Source: Methylobacterium isbiliense
Lineage (GTDB): Bacteria > Pseudomonadota > Alphaproteobacteria > Rhizobiales > Beijerinckiaceae
Direction of reading: 5' to 3'
Assembly: GCF_022179325.1 (NCBI RefSeq)
Contig: NZ_BPQQ01000008.1
Coordinates: 30,243 to 94,242 of the forward strand
DNA: 64,000 nucleotides
Position 1 is the stretch's first letter, and each line of letters begins with the position of its first letter. Shown here one piece after another: positions 17,002-25,661 of the stretch. A program made the position numbers and the translations under genes. The notes below the pieces were generated by a model that saw only the letters and a list, made by a program, of their open reading frames with translations, ran no database searches and was not told where the DNA came from.

Positions 17002-17898
17002 ATGACCCTTGTGGCGACCCTGATAGCAAACCCCGCGCGCCCCGCCATCACCGACGCGGTCCTGGCCGAGACCCGCCGGGTGCTGGCGACCGAGCACCAG
17101 CCCCGCATCCTGCACGGCGAGGTCGCCGCCGAGGTGCTGGTCCCGGGCGCGCCCGAATCCGCGCCGGCCCTGGCGGAGCGGCTGCGCCACGCCCTCGGCG
17201 ACGAGCCGATCGACGTGGCCGTGCGCCCGGCCGACGCCCACCGGCGCAAGCGCCTGTTTCTGGCCGACATGGACTCCACCATGATCGAGCAGGAATGCAT
17301 CGACGAACTCGCCGACAGGGTCGGGCTCAAGGACCACGTCGCGGCGATCACCGAGCGGGCGATGCGCGGCGAGATCGCCTTCGAGCCGGCCCTGCGCGAG
17401 CGGGTCGCCCTTCTCGACGGGCTGCCGGTCGGCGCCATCGACGAGGTGATCGCCGAGCGCATCACGCCGACGCCGGGCGGCCGCACGCTGGTGCAGACCA
17501 TGCGGGCGCACGGCGCCTATGCGTGTCTCGTCTCGGGTGGGTTCACGCTGTTCACCGGGCCGGTGGCGGCCCGGATCGGGTTCGACGAGCACCGGGCGAA
17601 CCGCCTCGTGGTGGCGGACGGGCGCCTCGCGGGCCGGGTCGAGGAGCCGATCGTCGGGCGCGATGCCAAGCGCGCCACCCTGATCGAGCTGCGCGACCGC
17701 CTCGGGCTCGCCCCCGCCGAGACGCTCGCGGTGGGCGACGGGGCCAACGACCTCGCCATGCTGGAGGAGGCCGGGCTCGGCGTCGCCTTCCGCGCCAAGC
17801 CCGCCGTGGCCGCGGCGGCGCAGGCCCGCGTGCAGCACGGGGACCTCACGGCCCTTCTCTACCTCCAGGGCTTCGCCGCGGCCGAGTTCGTGGCCTGA
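17002..17898 (+). CDS. serB: Phosphoserine phosphatase SerB
   Basis: A 298-residue HAD-superfamily phosphatase, last step of serine synthesis (phosphoserine to serine). HAD motif I '[20 protein letters not shown]' carries the nucleophile aspartate, motif II is '[10 protein letters not shown]', and motif IV is '[19 protein letters not shown]'. The N-terminal ~85 residues form the small SerB-specific domain. ATG 17002 was chosen over ATG 16978 from the typical Met-x-Leu-Val-Ala-Thr-Leu-Ile start. Serine is central to serine-cycle assimilation. Divergent from miaA. Confidence 0.95.
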   Translation: MTLVATLIANPARPAITDAVLAETRRVLATEHQPRILHGEVAAEVLVPGAPESAPALAERLRHALGDEPIDVAVRPADAHRRKRLFLADMDSTMIEQECIDELADRVGLKDHVAAITERAMRGEIAFEPALRERVALLDGLPVGAIDEVIAERITPTPGGRTLVQTMRAHGAYACLVSGGFTLFTGPVAARIGFDEHRANRLVVADGRLAGRVEEPIVGRDAKRATLIELRDRLGLAPAETLAVGDGANDLAMLEEAGLGVAFRAKPAVAAAAQARVQHGDLTALLYLQGFAAAEFVA

Positions 17899-17942
17899 GC
17901 CGCGGCCGTCGTCGTTCGCCCCGCTCCCGCACCCTGCGCATC

Positions 17943-18584
17943 ATGGCGACCGGACTGATCTCCCATCCCGACGGGCACGACCGCTGCTGGTGGCCGGGCC
18001 TCGACCCGCTCTACGTCGCCTATCACGACACCGAATGGGGCGTGCCGGAGCTCGACGACAGGGCCCTGTTCGAGAAGCTGATCCTCGACGGGTTCCAGGC
18101 CGGCCTGTCCTGGATCACCATCCTGCGCCGCCGCGACGGATTCCGGCGCGCCTTCCGGGGCTTCGAGCCCGAGATCATCGCCCGGTTCGGCGAGGCCGAG
18201 GTCGAGGCGCTGATGGCCGATTCCGGCATCATCCGCAACCGCGCCAAGATCGTCGGTACGGTGCGGAGCGCCCGCGCCTACCTCGCCATCCAGGAGCGCG
18301 GCCCGGGCTTCTCGGCCTTCCTGTGGGACTTCGTGGACGGGCGGCCGCTGCAGGGATCCGCCCGCGACCGGGCGGACATCGCCACCGAGACCGAGGTGTC
18401 GCGCCGCCTCTCGAAGGCGCTCAAGGCCGAGGGCTTCGGCTTCTGCGGCCCCACCATCGTGTACGCCTTCATGCAGGCGGTGGGCATGGTCAACGACCAC
18501 CTCGTCGGCTGCTGCCGCCACGCACCCTGCGCGGCCCTGCCCGGCCCCAGGGGACATGCCGCGCGCTCCGGCCCCGCCGCATGA
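17943..18584 (+). CDS. tag: DNA-3-methyladenine glycosylase I
   Basis: A 213-residue base-excision repair enzyme that removes 3-methyladenine. Family hallmarks: 'RCWWPGLDPLYVAYHDTEWG' near the N-terminus, 'FEKLILDGFQAGLSWITILR', 'IIRNRAKI', and the zinc-ligand tail 'VGMVNDHLVGCCRH'. The stop overlaps the start of the next gene (ATGA at 18581), so it is translationally coupled to the HD hydrolase. It lies 44 bases after serB on the same strand, so may share its transcript. Confidence 0.95.
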   Translation: MATGLISHPDGHDRCWWPGLDPLYVAYHDTEWGVPELDDRALFEKLILDGFQAGLSWITILRRRDGFRRAFRGFEPEIIARFGEAEVEALMADSGIIRNRAKIVGTVRSARAYLAIQERGPGFSAFLWDFVDGRPLQGSARDRADIATETEVSRRLSKALKAEGFGFCGPTIVYAFMQAVGMVNDHLVGCCRHAPCAALPGPRGHAARSGPAA

Positions 18585-19204
18585 GCCGGCCGCCGCGCGC
18601 ATGGCAGCGCATGCTCTCGGGCCGCCGCCTCGACCTCCTCGACCCCTCCCCGCTCGATGTCGAGATCGGCGACATCGCCCACGGGCTGGCCCGGGTCGCG
18701 CGCTGGAACGGCCAGACTTTGGGGCCGCACGTCTTCTCGGTGGCCCAGCACGCGCTCCTGGTCGAGGCGATCGGCGCGGGCTTCTGCCCGGAGGCGAGCG
18801 CGCCCGAGCGGCTCGACCTCCTGCTGCACGACGCGCCCGAATACGTGATCGGCGACATGATCTCGCCCTTCAAGGCGGCGATCGGCGACTCCTACAAGGC
18901 GGTGGAACTGCGGCTGCTCGCGGCGATCCGGCTGCGCTTCGGTCTCAGCGCCCAGCCGGCCGCCGCGATGCAGCGGCTGATCAAGCGGGCCGACCGGCTC
19001 GCCGCCTTCCTCGAAGCCACGCGGCTCGCCGGCTTCTCGCGCGCGGAGGCCCTGAAGGTGTTCGGCCGGCCCGAGCCCCTGCCCGCCGCACTCGATGCGC
19101 TCCTCGTCCCCTGGCCCACCGCCGAGGCGCAGGACCGCTTCCTTGCCCGTTTCCACGCGCTCGCGGCATCTCCCGTGCGCCCGCCCGCCTGCACAGAGGC
19201 CTGA
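18581..19204 (+). CDS. HD-domain hydrolase (YfbR/phosphohydrolase-like)
   Basis: A 207-residue protein with the conserved start 'RAWQRMLSGRRLDLLDPSP' and metal-binding HD residues in 'FSVAQHALLVE' and 'LLLHDAPEYVIGDM', followed by 'FKAAIGDSYKAVELRLLAAI'. This matches the HD family annotated as hydrolase or 5'-nucleotidase-like in alphaproteobacteria. It starts inside the tag stop (ATGA) and ends 5 bases before the phosphatase, giving a tight three-gene run. Confidence 0.85.
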   Translation: MSRPPRAWQRMLSGRRLDLLDPSPLDVEIGDIAHGLARVARWNGQTLGPHVFSVAQHALLVEAIGAGFCPEASAPERLDLLLHDAPEYVIGDMISPFKAAIGDSYKAVELRLLAAIRLRFGLSAQPAAAMQRLIKRADRLAAFLEATRLAGFSRAEALKVFGRPEPLPAALDALLVPWPTAEAQDRFLARFHALAASPVRPPACTEA

Positions 19205-19209
19205 CCGCC

Positions 19210-19722
19210 GTGCCGACCCTCCACGTCTGCTCCCTCTCGCGCCTGCCCGAGACCGTGGCCGCGGTCGGCGCCAGCCACGTCGTCACCCTCGTCACCCGCG
19301 GCACGGTGGTCCGGCGCCCCGCCACCGTGCGGGCGGACGACCACCTGATCCTCGGGATCAGCGACATCTCGGCGCCGACGCTGGACCACGTCCTTCCCGA
19401 GCGGCCGCATGTGGAGGAATTCCTGGCCTTCCTGCGCGCCTGGGACCGGGCGCGGCCGCTGGTCCTGCACTGCTATGCCGGGATCAGCCGCTCGACGGCG
19501 GCGGCCTACATCGCGGCCTGCGCGCTCCATCCGGACCGGGACGAGGCAGAGCTGGCGCAGCGCCTGCGCCGGCTGTCGCCCTCCGCCACCCCGAACCGCC
19601 GCCTCGTCGCGGTGGCGGACGAGGTTCTGGGCCGCGACGGCCGGATGGTCGCGGCGATCGCGGCGATCGGGCGCGGCGCCGACGCCTTCGAGGGGGAGCC
19701 GTTCTGCCTCGCGATCGAGTGA
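19210..19722 (+). CDS. Dual-specificity/tyrosine phosphatase-like protein
   Basis: A 170-residue protein with the cysteine-phosphatase loop HCYAGISRST (HC-x5-R-S/T) at about residue 90, preceded by 'FLRAWDRARPLVL'. A general-acid aspartate is available in 'LGISDISAP'. Alphaproteobacterial homologues are annotated as protein-tyrosine phosphatase; a nucleotide or phosphoinositide substrate is possible. GTG 19210 starts five bases after the HD gene, so the two are co-expressed. Confidence 0.82.
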   Translation: MPTLHVCSLSRLPETVAAVGASHVVTLVTRGTVVRRPATVRADDHLILGISDISAPTLDHVLPERPHVEEFLAFLRAWDRARPLVLHCYAGISRSTAAAYIAACALHPDRDEAELAQRLRRLSPSATPNRRLVAVADEVLGRDGRMVAAIAAIGRGADAFEGEPFCLAIE

Positions 19723-19802
19723 TGGCCCGCCGGCGCCCGCACCCTGGCGCGTGCGCCGGATCGGCGTAGCATGGCTGGATCCGGACCGGAGCGGAGCTGG
19801 CC

Positions 19803-20120
19803 ATGACGACGCTGTTCGAGGAGCGCGAGCGGGCCTTCGAGAGGCTGTTCGCGCACGAGGAGGAGTTGCGGTTTCTCGCCCTGGTGCGACGCAACCGGAT
19901 GATCGGGACCTGGATCGCCCGGCGGATCGGGCTGAGCGAGGCGGAGGCCGAGGAGTACACGCGCCGCCTCGTCGAAACCGTGGCGATCCCGCTCACCGAC
20001 GAGGCCCTGGTGGCAAGGCTGCGCGCCGATCTCGACGCCCGCGGCGTCGAGGTGCGCGACCTGCCCGGCCTCGTCGCGCGCTGCGCCGCCGAAGCGGCCC
20101 GGGAGGTCAGGGCGGCCTGA
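19803..20120 (+). CDS. DUF1476 protein, divergent F1-ATPase zeta-inhibitor-like
   Basis: A 105-residue, all-helical protein. The N-terminus 'FEERERAFERLFAHEEELRF' matches DUF1476, the family of the zeta subunit that inhibits the alphaproteobacterial F1Fo-ATPase from its N-terminal helix. The next segment reads 'LALVRRNRMIGTWIARRIGL' where typical members have an ARRNKLLGLWAA-like sequence, so this looks like a diverged paralogue. I cannot tell whether it still binds F1. Confidence 0.78.
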   Translation: MTTLFEERERAFERLFAHEEELRFLALVRRNRMIGTWIARRIGLSEAEAEEYTRRLVETVAIPLTDEALVARLRADLDARGVEVRDLPGLVARCAAEAAREVRAA

Positions 20121-20146
20121 AGGGTCTCACACCAACGGCCCAGGAT

Positions 20147-20222
20147 GCCGACGCGTCGATCTCGATCCCGGGCAAGCCCGGGAAGCCGACGCATCGATCC
20201 CGATCCCGGGCAAGCCCGGGAT
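20147..20222. repeat. Two 38-base direct repeats, each with a strong palindrome
   Basis: Units at 20147-20184 and 20185-20222 share all but a few bases. Each carries cccgggcaagcccggg; the second extends to an 11-base stem (cgatcccgggc/gcccgggatcg). An outer pair, caacggccc before and ggggccgttg after, brackets the block. It lies between two convergent genes, so it probably acts as a bidirectional terminator; it resembles a REP-type element. Confidence 0.8.
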
Positions 20223-20322
20223 CGAGGGGGCCGTTGAGGCATCTCGATGGTTCGACGTCAAATCAGAGATCTGGCGACCAATCGAGCACCGAACCGGCGG
20301 TCATGTCCAATGACTGCCGGTC

Positions 20323-21906
20323 TCAGAAGAAGGTCGGCCGCGCGCTCGCAGTGTGCTCCTTCAGCACGGTGCCGGTGGCGGGGTCGACTTCCTTGAGCAC
20401 CACGTCGTAGCCCCAGAGGTCGGCGAGGTGCTGGAGCACGCGGTGCGCCTCGTCCTTCTGCAGCAGGACGCGGTTGAGCACCCGGTGATGCAGGATCAGC
20501 TTGCGGTCCCCTTCCAGGTCGACGTCGATCACCTCGATGTCGGGGTCGAGCCACGCCACGTCGTATTGGCGCGCGAAGGCCCGGCGCAGGCGCCGGTAGC
20601 CGCGCTCGTCGTGGATCGCCTCGACCCGCAATTCCGGCTGGTCGGGATCGTCCACCACGTGGAAGAGCCGCAGCTGGCGCATCAGGCGGGGCGAGAGGAA
20701 CTGCGCGATGAAGCTCTCGTCGCGATAGTTCTCCCAGACGTCGCGCAGCACCCCCATCGCGTCGCCGGAGCCGGCGATGTCCGGGAACCACGCCCGGTCC
20801 TCCTCGGTCGGCTCGGTGCAGATGCGGGCGATGTCCGTCATCATGGCGAAGCCGATCGCGTAGGGATTGTGGCCGCCGTAATGCCGGTCCTCGTAGGTCG
20901 GCTGGCGGATGACGTTGGTGTGCGATTGCAGGAACTCGAGGTAGGCCGCCTCGCTGATCCGCCCGGTCTCGGAGAGCCGGGTCATGATCCGGTAGTGCGA
21001 GTAGGTGGCGCAGCCCTCGTTCATCACCTTGGTCTGGCGCTGCGGGTAGAAGTACTGCGCCACATGGCGGACGATGCGCAGGATCTCGCGCTGCCAGGGC
21101 CGCAGCCGGGGCGCGGCCTTCTCTAGGAAGTAGAGGATGTTCTCCTGGGGCAGTTCGAGCAGCGCCCGGCGGCGCTCCACCGACAGGTCCGGCTTGTCGG
21201 TCTTGGCCTTGGCGGGAAGCGTGCGCCAGAGGTCGTTGTACATCCTCTCCTGGTGCTCCTTGCGCTCGCGCTCGCGGCGCTGCTCGGAGGAGAGGTCGGG
21301 ACGCTTCTTGCGCGGATAGCGGTGGACGCCCTGGTTCATCAGCGCGTGGGCGGCGTCCAGCACCGCCTCGACGGCGCCGTGGCCGTAGCGCTCCTCGCAG
21401 CGCGAGATGTAGCGCTTGGCGAAGTCGAGATAGTCGAGGATGCCCTCGGCATCCGTCCACTGCCGGAACAGATAGTTGTTCTTGAAGAAGTGGTTGTGCC
21501 CGAAGGCGGCGTGCGCGATCACCAGCGTCTGCATCGTCGCCGTGTTCTCCTCCATGATGTAGGAGATGCACGGATTCGAGTTGATGACGATCTCGTAGGC
21601 CAGCCCCATCAGGCCGCGCCGGTAGCCGGCCTCGTGCTGGGCGAAGTGCTTGCCGAACGACCAGTGCTTGTAGAAGAGCGGCATGCCGATCGACGCGTAG
21701 GCGTCGAGCATCTGCTCGGCGGTGATGATCTCGATCTGGTTCGGGTACCAGGAGAGCCCCAGTTCCGGCCCGGCCACCGCCTCGCAGGCGTCGTGGATGC
21801 GCCGGATGGTGTCGAAGTCCCAGTCGTTTCCGGTGAACAGGGGCTCGCCCGTCCGGATCAGGGCGGGGCTGGCGAGCCGGGTCGTCCCGCTCGGGGCTGA
21901 ACTCAT
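20323..21906 (-). CDS. SpoVR family protein (YcgB-like)
   Basis: 527 residues. Begins 'WDFDTIRRIHDACEAVAGPE' and carries the signature 'YPNQIEIITAEQMLDAYASI', 'MPLFYKHWSFGKHFAQHEAG' and 'GLAYEIVINSNPCISYIMEE', all typical of SpoVR/YcgB. The biochemical function is unknown; in enteric bacteria the gene belongs to the RpoS stress response. It lies downstream of, and on the same strand as, yeaH and prkA, an arrangement seen across proteobacteria, indicating a shared pathway. SpoVR naming comes from Bacillus cortex formation, which is irrelevant in a non-sporulating organism. Confidence 0.93.
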   Translation of the reverse strand: MSSAPSGTTRLASPALIRTGEPLFTGNDWDFDTIRRIHDACEAVAGPELGLSWYPNQIEIITAEQMLDAYASIGMPLFYKHWSFGKHFAQHEAGYRRGLMGLAYEIVINSNPCISYIMEENTATMQTLVIAHAAFGHNHFFKNNYLFRQWTDAEGILDYLDFAKRYISRCEERYGHGAVEAVLDAAHALMNQGVHRYPRKKRPDLSSEQRRERERKEHQERMYNDLWRTLPAKAKTDKPDLSVERRRALLELPQENILYFLEKAAPRLRPWQREILRIVRHVAQYFYPQRQTKVMNEGCATYSHYRIMTRLSETGRISEAAYLEFLQSHTNVIRQPTYEDRHYGGHNPYAIGFAMMTDIARICTEPTEEDRAWFPDIAGSGDAMGVLRDVWENYRDESFIAQFLSPRLMRQLRLFHVVDDPDQPELRVEAIHDERGYRRLRRAFARQYDVAWLDPDIEVIDVDLEGDRKLILHHRVLNRVLLQKDEAHRVLQHLADLWGYDVVLKEVDPATGTVLKEHTASARPTFF

Positions 21907-21970
21907 CGGAGCCTGGACCTCTCGTATCCTCCGGCGGACCGCTCTCCCCGGCCCGCCCCGTCAGGGGTGT

Positions 21971-23281
21971 TCAGGGCGCCGCCGTCTCCTGCCCGGCCTT
22001 GCGGGCGAACAGCTCGCGGAAGACCGGGTAGATGTCGCGCCGGTGGTTGACCTTGCGCATGGCGAGCACGGGATTGGTCTTGGACACCGGCTCGTAGGTC
22101 CGCCACAGGGTGGTGCGGTGCTCGACGAAGCCCGCCCGCGGCCCGGTCTCGTCGCCGACCTCCAGGTAGGCGAAATGCTGGCAGGCCGGCAGGATGGCCG
22201 AGCGCAGCAGGTCCTGCGAGGTGGTCGAGTCGCTCGACACGTTGTCGCCGTCCGAGGCCTGGGCGGCGTAGATGTTCCAGTCCTCGGGGTTGTAGCGCTC
22301 GGCGACGATCCGCTTCATCTCGACGAGGGCCGAGGAGACCAGCGTGCCGCCGGTCTCGCGCGAGCCGAAGAACGTCTCCTCGTCCACCTCCTTGGCTTGG
22401 TCGGTGTGGCGGATGAAGACGATCTCGACGTGCTTGTAGCGTCGCACCAGGAAGATGTGCAGCAGGATGTAGAACCGCTTGGCGAGGTCCTTCATGTGCT
22501 CGGTCATCGAGCCCGAGACGTCCATGAGGCAGAACATCACCGCCTGGGCCACGGGGCGCGGATAGGCCTCGAAGCGCCGGTAGCGCAGGTCGATCGGGTC
22601 GATGTAGGGGATGCGCTGCGAGCGGGTGCGCACCCGCTCCAGCTCCGCCAGGAGGTCGGCGAGTTCGGGCGCGTCGGGGTCGCGGGCCTCGATCTCCCGG
22701 ACCTGCGCCTCCAGGGCGGCGAGGTCGTCGGCCTTCGGCCGCTTGAGGGCGATGCGCCGCGACAGCGAGTTGCGCAGCGTGCGCGTGAGCGCGAGGTTGG
22801 CGGGCGAGCCCGACACCATGTAGCCGGCCCGGCGCAGCGCCTCCGTCTCGACCACGGCGAGGCGCCGCTTGGCGAGGTCCGGCAGTTCGAGGTCTTCGAG
22901 GAAGAGTTCGAGGAACTCCTCCCGGGTGAGCACGAACTGGAAGGAATCCTCGCTGTCCTGGCCGCCCTCCCCGGCCTGGCCGCCGCCGCCGCCCGACTGA
23001 CCGCGCGGCGGGCGTTCGATCGTGTCGCCCTCCACGTAGGTCTTGTTGCCCGGCAGGATGTGGTTCTGCACCCCGCTGCCGGGGGAGCGCACGAATTTCG
23101 GCTCGCGCACGCCGTCCGCCGGGACGGTGACGCTCGCTTCCTTGTCGATGTTGCGGATGTCCCGGTCGCGCGCCGCCTCCCGCACGGCGCGCTGCGCCAC
23201 GTCGCGCACGCGCCGCAGGAAGCGCTGCCGGTTCGCCAAGCTCTTGCCGCCCGGATTGAGGCGTCGGTCGATAATGTGCAT
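21971..23281 (-). CDS. yeaH: YeaH/DUF444 family protein with VWA-like domain
   Basis: 436 residues starting 'MHIIDRRLNPGGKSLANRQR', the usual DUF444 start. It has a Gly-rich linker near residue 90, and the C-terminal half resembles a von Willebrand A fold with the metal-site motif 'CLMDVSGSMTEHMKDL'. It is the standard partner of PrkA and SpoVR. The ATG is at 23281, with 75 bases from the prkA stop and 64 bases to spoVR, so a single three-gene transcript is likely. Confidence 0.93.
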   Translation of the reverse strand: MHIIDRRLNPGGKSLANRQRFLRRVRDVAQRAVREAARDRDIRNIDKEASVTVPADGVREPKFVRSPGSGVQNHILPGNKTYVEGDTIERPPRGQSGGGGGQAGEGGQDSEDSFQFVLTREEFLELFLEDLELPDLAKRRLAVVETEALRRAGYMVSGSPANLALTRTLRNSLSRRIALKRPKADDLAALEAQVREIEARDPDAPELADLLAELERVRTRSQRIPYIDPIDLRYRRFEAYPRPVAQAVMFCLMDVSGSMTEHMKDLAKRFYILLHIFLVRRYKHVEIVFIRHTDQAKEVDEETFFGSRETGGTLVSSALVEMKRIVAERYNPEDWNIYAAQASDGDNVSSDSTTSQDLLRSAILPACQHFAYLEVGDETGPRAGFVEHRTTLWRTYEPVSKTNPVLAMRKVNHRRDIYPVFRELFARKAGQETAAP

Positions 23282-23356
23282 CAGACCACGTTTCCGATCA
23301 CGCCCATCCTACCCTACCGGGCGGCATCCGGCATCACCCGCGACACCGCCGGCGCG

Positions 23357-25309
23357 TCAGCCCGCCTGCTTCACCCGCATGTACCATTCCACGAGACGGC
23401 GGACCTGCCGCTCCGTGTAGCCGCGGGCGCGCATGCGCTCGACGAACTCGCCGTGCTTCTTCTCGGTCTCGCTGTCCTTCTTCGAGCCGAAGGAGATGAC
23501 GGGCAGCAGCTCCTCCACCTGGGAGAACATGCGCCGCTCGATCACCTCGCGGATCTTCTCGTAGGAGGTCCAGGAGGGGTTGCGCCCGCCGTGCTGCGCC
23601 CGCGAGCGGAGGGCGAACTTCACCACCTCGTTGCGGAAGTCCTTCGGGTTGGCGATGCCCGCCGGCTTCTCGATCTTGGTCAGTTCCTGGTTCAGGAGCT
23701 CGCGGTTGAGCAGCTGGCCGGTCTCCGGATCCTTGAAGTCCTGATCCTCGATCCAGGCGTCGGCATAGTCGATGTAGCGGTCGAACAGGTTCTGCCCGTA
23801 ATCGTGGTAGGATTCGAGGTAGGCCTTCTGGATCTCGTGGCCGATGAACTCAGCGTAGCGCGGCGCGAGTTCCCCCTTGATGAATTCGAGGTAGCGCTTC
23901 TCGGTCTCGGGGGGCAGCTGCTCGCGGCGCAGCGACTGCTCCAGCACGTACATCAGGTGGACCGGATCGGCCGAGACCTCGGTGGTGTCGTGGTTGAAGG
24001 TCGCCGCCATGACCTTGAAGGCGAAGCGGGTCGAGATCCCGTCCATGCCCTCGTCGACGCCGGCCGAGTCCTTGTATTCCTGCAGCGAGCGGGCGCGGGG
24101 GTCGACCTCGCGCAGCGACTCGCCGTCGTAGACCCGCATCTTCGAGAAGACGTTGGAGTTCGGGTGCTCGCGCAGGCGCGAGAGCACCGAGAAGCGGGCC
24201 AGCATTTCCAGGGTGCCGGGCGCGCAGGGCGCGGCGGCGAGTTCGGAGCCGGAGACCAGCTTCTCGTAGATCCGCTGCTCCTCGGTGACGCGCAGGCAGT
24301 ACGGCACCTTGATGACGTAGATCCGGTCGATGAAGGCTTCGTTGTTCTTGTTGGTCTTGAAGCTCTGCCACTCGGCCTCGTTCGAGTGGGCGAGGATGAT
24401 GCCGGAGAACGGGATCGCGCCGATGTTCTCGGTGCCGACGTAGTTGCCCTCTTGCGTCGCGGTGAGCAGGGGGTGGAGCATCTTGATCGGCGCCTTGAAC
24501 ATCTCGACGAATTCGAGGATGCCCTGGTTCGCCCGGTTGAGGCCGCCGGAATAGGAATAGGCGTCGGGATCGGCCTGGCTCAGGGTCTCGAGCTTGCGGA
24601 TGTCAACCTTGCCGACGAGCGAGGAGATGTCCTGGTTGTTCTCGTCCCCCGGCTCGGTCTTGGCAACCGCGATCTGGCGCAGGCGCGAGGGGCGCACCTT
24701 CACCACCTTGAACTGCGAGATGTCGCCGCCGAACTCGTCGAGGCGCTTGAGGCACCAGGGGCTCATCAGCCCGGTGAGGCGGCGGCGCGGGATGCCGTAG
24801 CGCTCCTCGATCGCCGGCCCCATCGTCTCGGGGTCGAACAGCACCAGCGGGCTCTCGAAGACCGGGCTCAATTCGTTGCCGGCCTTGAGCACGTAGATCG
24901 GGTGCACCTCCATCAGGGCCTTGAGCCGCTCGGCCAGGGACGACTTGCCGCCGCCCACCGGTCCGAGCAGGTAGAGGATCTGCTTCCTCTCCTCCAAGCC
25001 TTGCGCGGCATGGCGGAAGAACGAGACGATCCGCTCGATCGTCTCCTCCATGCCGTAGAATTCGGAGAAGGCCGGGTAGATCCGGATCGTCCGGTTCATG
25101 AAGATCCGGCCGAGGCGTGAGTCCCGCGCCGTGTCCACGAATTCCGGCTTGCCGATCGCCTCCAGGATCCGCTCCGGGGCGCTAGCGTACATCAGGGGGT
25201 CGTCGCGGCACGCTTCAAGGTACTCGGTCAGCGACAGTTCCGCGTCGCGCCGAGCCTCATAGCTGCGGGCAAAGGTCTGAAATAGGTCGCTCGCTGACGG
25301 CATTGGCAT
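23357..25309 (-). CDS. PrkA-family serine protein kinase (YeaG)
   Basis: 650 residues. An AAA+-like N-terminal region has Walker A 'LLGPVGGGKSSLAERLK' at about residues 113-129 and the conserved 'DRIYVIKVPYCLR'. The C-terminal part is the PrkA kinase-like domain, ending 'FVERMRARGYTERQVRRLVE'. YeaG is linked to sustained nitrogen starvation and stress in E. coli; PrkA phosphorylates a protein substrate in Bacillus. It is the first gene of prkA-yeaH-spoVR. Confidence 0.94.
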   Translation of the reverse strand: MPMPSASDLFQTFARSYEARRDAELSLTEYLEACRDDPLMYASAPERILEAIGKPEFVDTARDSRLGRIFMNRTIRIYPAFSEFYGMEETIERIVSFFRHAAQGLEERKQILYLLGPVGGGKSSLAERLKALMEVHPIYVLKAGNELSPVFESPLVLFDPETMGPAIEERYGIPRRRLTGLMSPWCLKRLDEFGGDISQFKVVKVRPSRLRQIAVAKTEPGDENNQDISSLVGKVDIRKLETLSQADPDAYSYSGGLNRANQGILEFVEMFKAPIKMLHPLLTATQEGNYVGTENIGAIPFSGIILAHSNEAEWQSFKTNKNNEAFIDRIYVIKVPYCLRVTEEQRIYEKLVSGSELAAAPCAPGTLEMLARFSVLSRLREHPNSNVFSKMRVYDGESLREVDPRARSLQEYKDSAGVDEGMDGISTRFAFKVMAATFNHDTTEVSADPVHLMYVLEQSLRREQLPPETEKRYLEFIKGELAPRYAEFIGHEIQKAYLESYHDYGQNLFDRYIDYADAWIEDQDFKDPETGQLLNRELLNQELTKIEKPAGIANPKDFRNEVVKFALRSRAQHGGRNPSWTSYEKIREVIERRMFSQVEELLPVISFGSKKDSETEKKHGEFVERMRARGYTERQVRRLVEWYMRVKQAG

Positions 25310-25661
25310 CCCGAACCCTCACGACATCGCCAGCTTCATCCTGTCCCGCCTCGGATGCAATCGATATCCCCATGTTTGTCGCAGTGCGGCGACGGGCAGA
25401 CTGCGCAGGCGGGAGCAGCGTGGCCCCGAAACGGGGCGGAGTTGCGCCCGCGCCGTCGCGACCGTGCGGAAAGTCCGTGGCCCGCCAAGGCGAAAGGGTG
25501 GCGGGCTCCGCCCGTGTGTTCGAAAGGACACGCCGATCGGCGATCTTCGAACCGGCCGTCCGTACGGCCCGCGCCGGCGGCATGGAGGAAACGCCGGCCC
25601 GGGGCGGGACGTTCCGGGCACATCGCCCCAGGGGGCGATGTGCCCGAGGGGGCGGGCGCCC
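25310..25661. promoter_or_regulatory. Intergenic region upstream of prkA
   Basis: 352 bases with no convincing gene on either strand. The part next to prkA (25320-25390) is relatively AT-rich for this genome and presumably holds the promoter; I cannot assign a sigma class. The far end holds the 15-base-pair hairpin listed separately. Confidence 0.4.
25615..25646 (-). terminator. 15-base-pair hairpin behind the secreted-protein gene
   Basis: Perfect stem cgggcacatcgcccc / ggggcgatgtgcccg with a two-base gap (ag). It lies 15 bases after the stop at 25662 on the minus strand. No T-run follows, so it may work as a processing or stabilising hairpin rather than an intrinsic terminator. Confidence 0.6.

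Noticed and set aside
15937-17838. Long minus-strand frame covering serB and part of miaA
   Set aside because: It reads Gly/Arg/Ala low-complexity sequence opposite serB and out of frame with miaA; both real genes have intact family motifs.
21722-25120. A 1132-codon open frame on the plus strand, opposite spoVR, yeaH and prkA
   Set aside because: It is antisense to three well-recognised genes and its translation is leucine/valine/histidine/arginine-biased with no domain, a normal effect of very high GC in the opposite strand.
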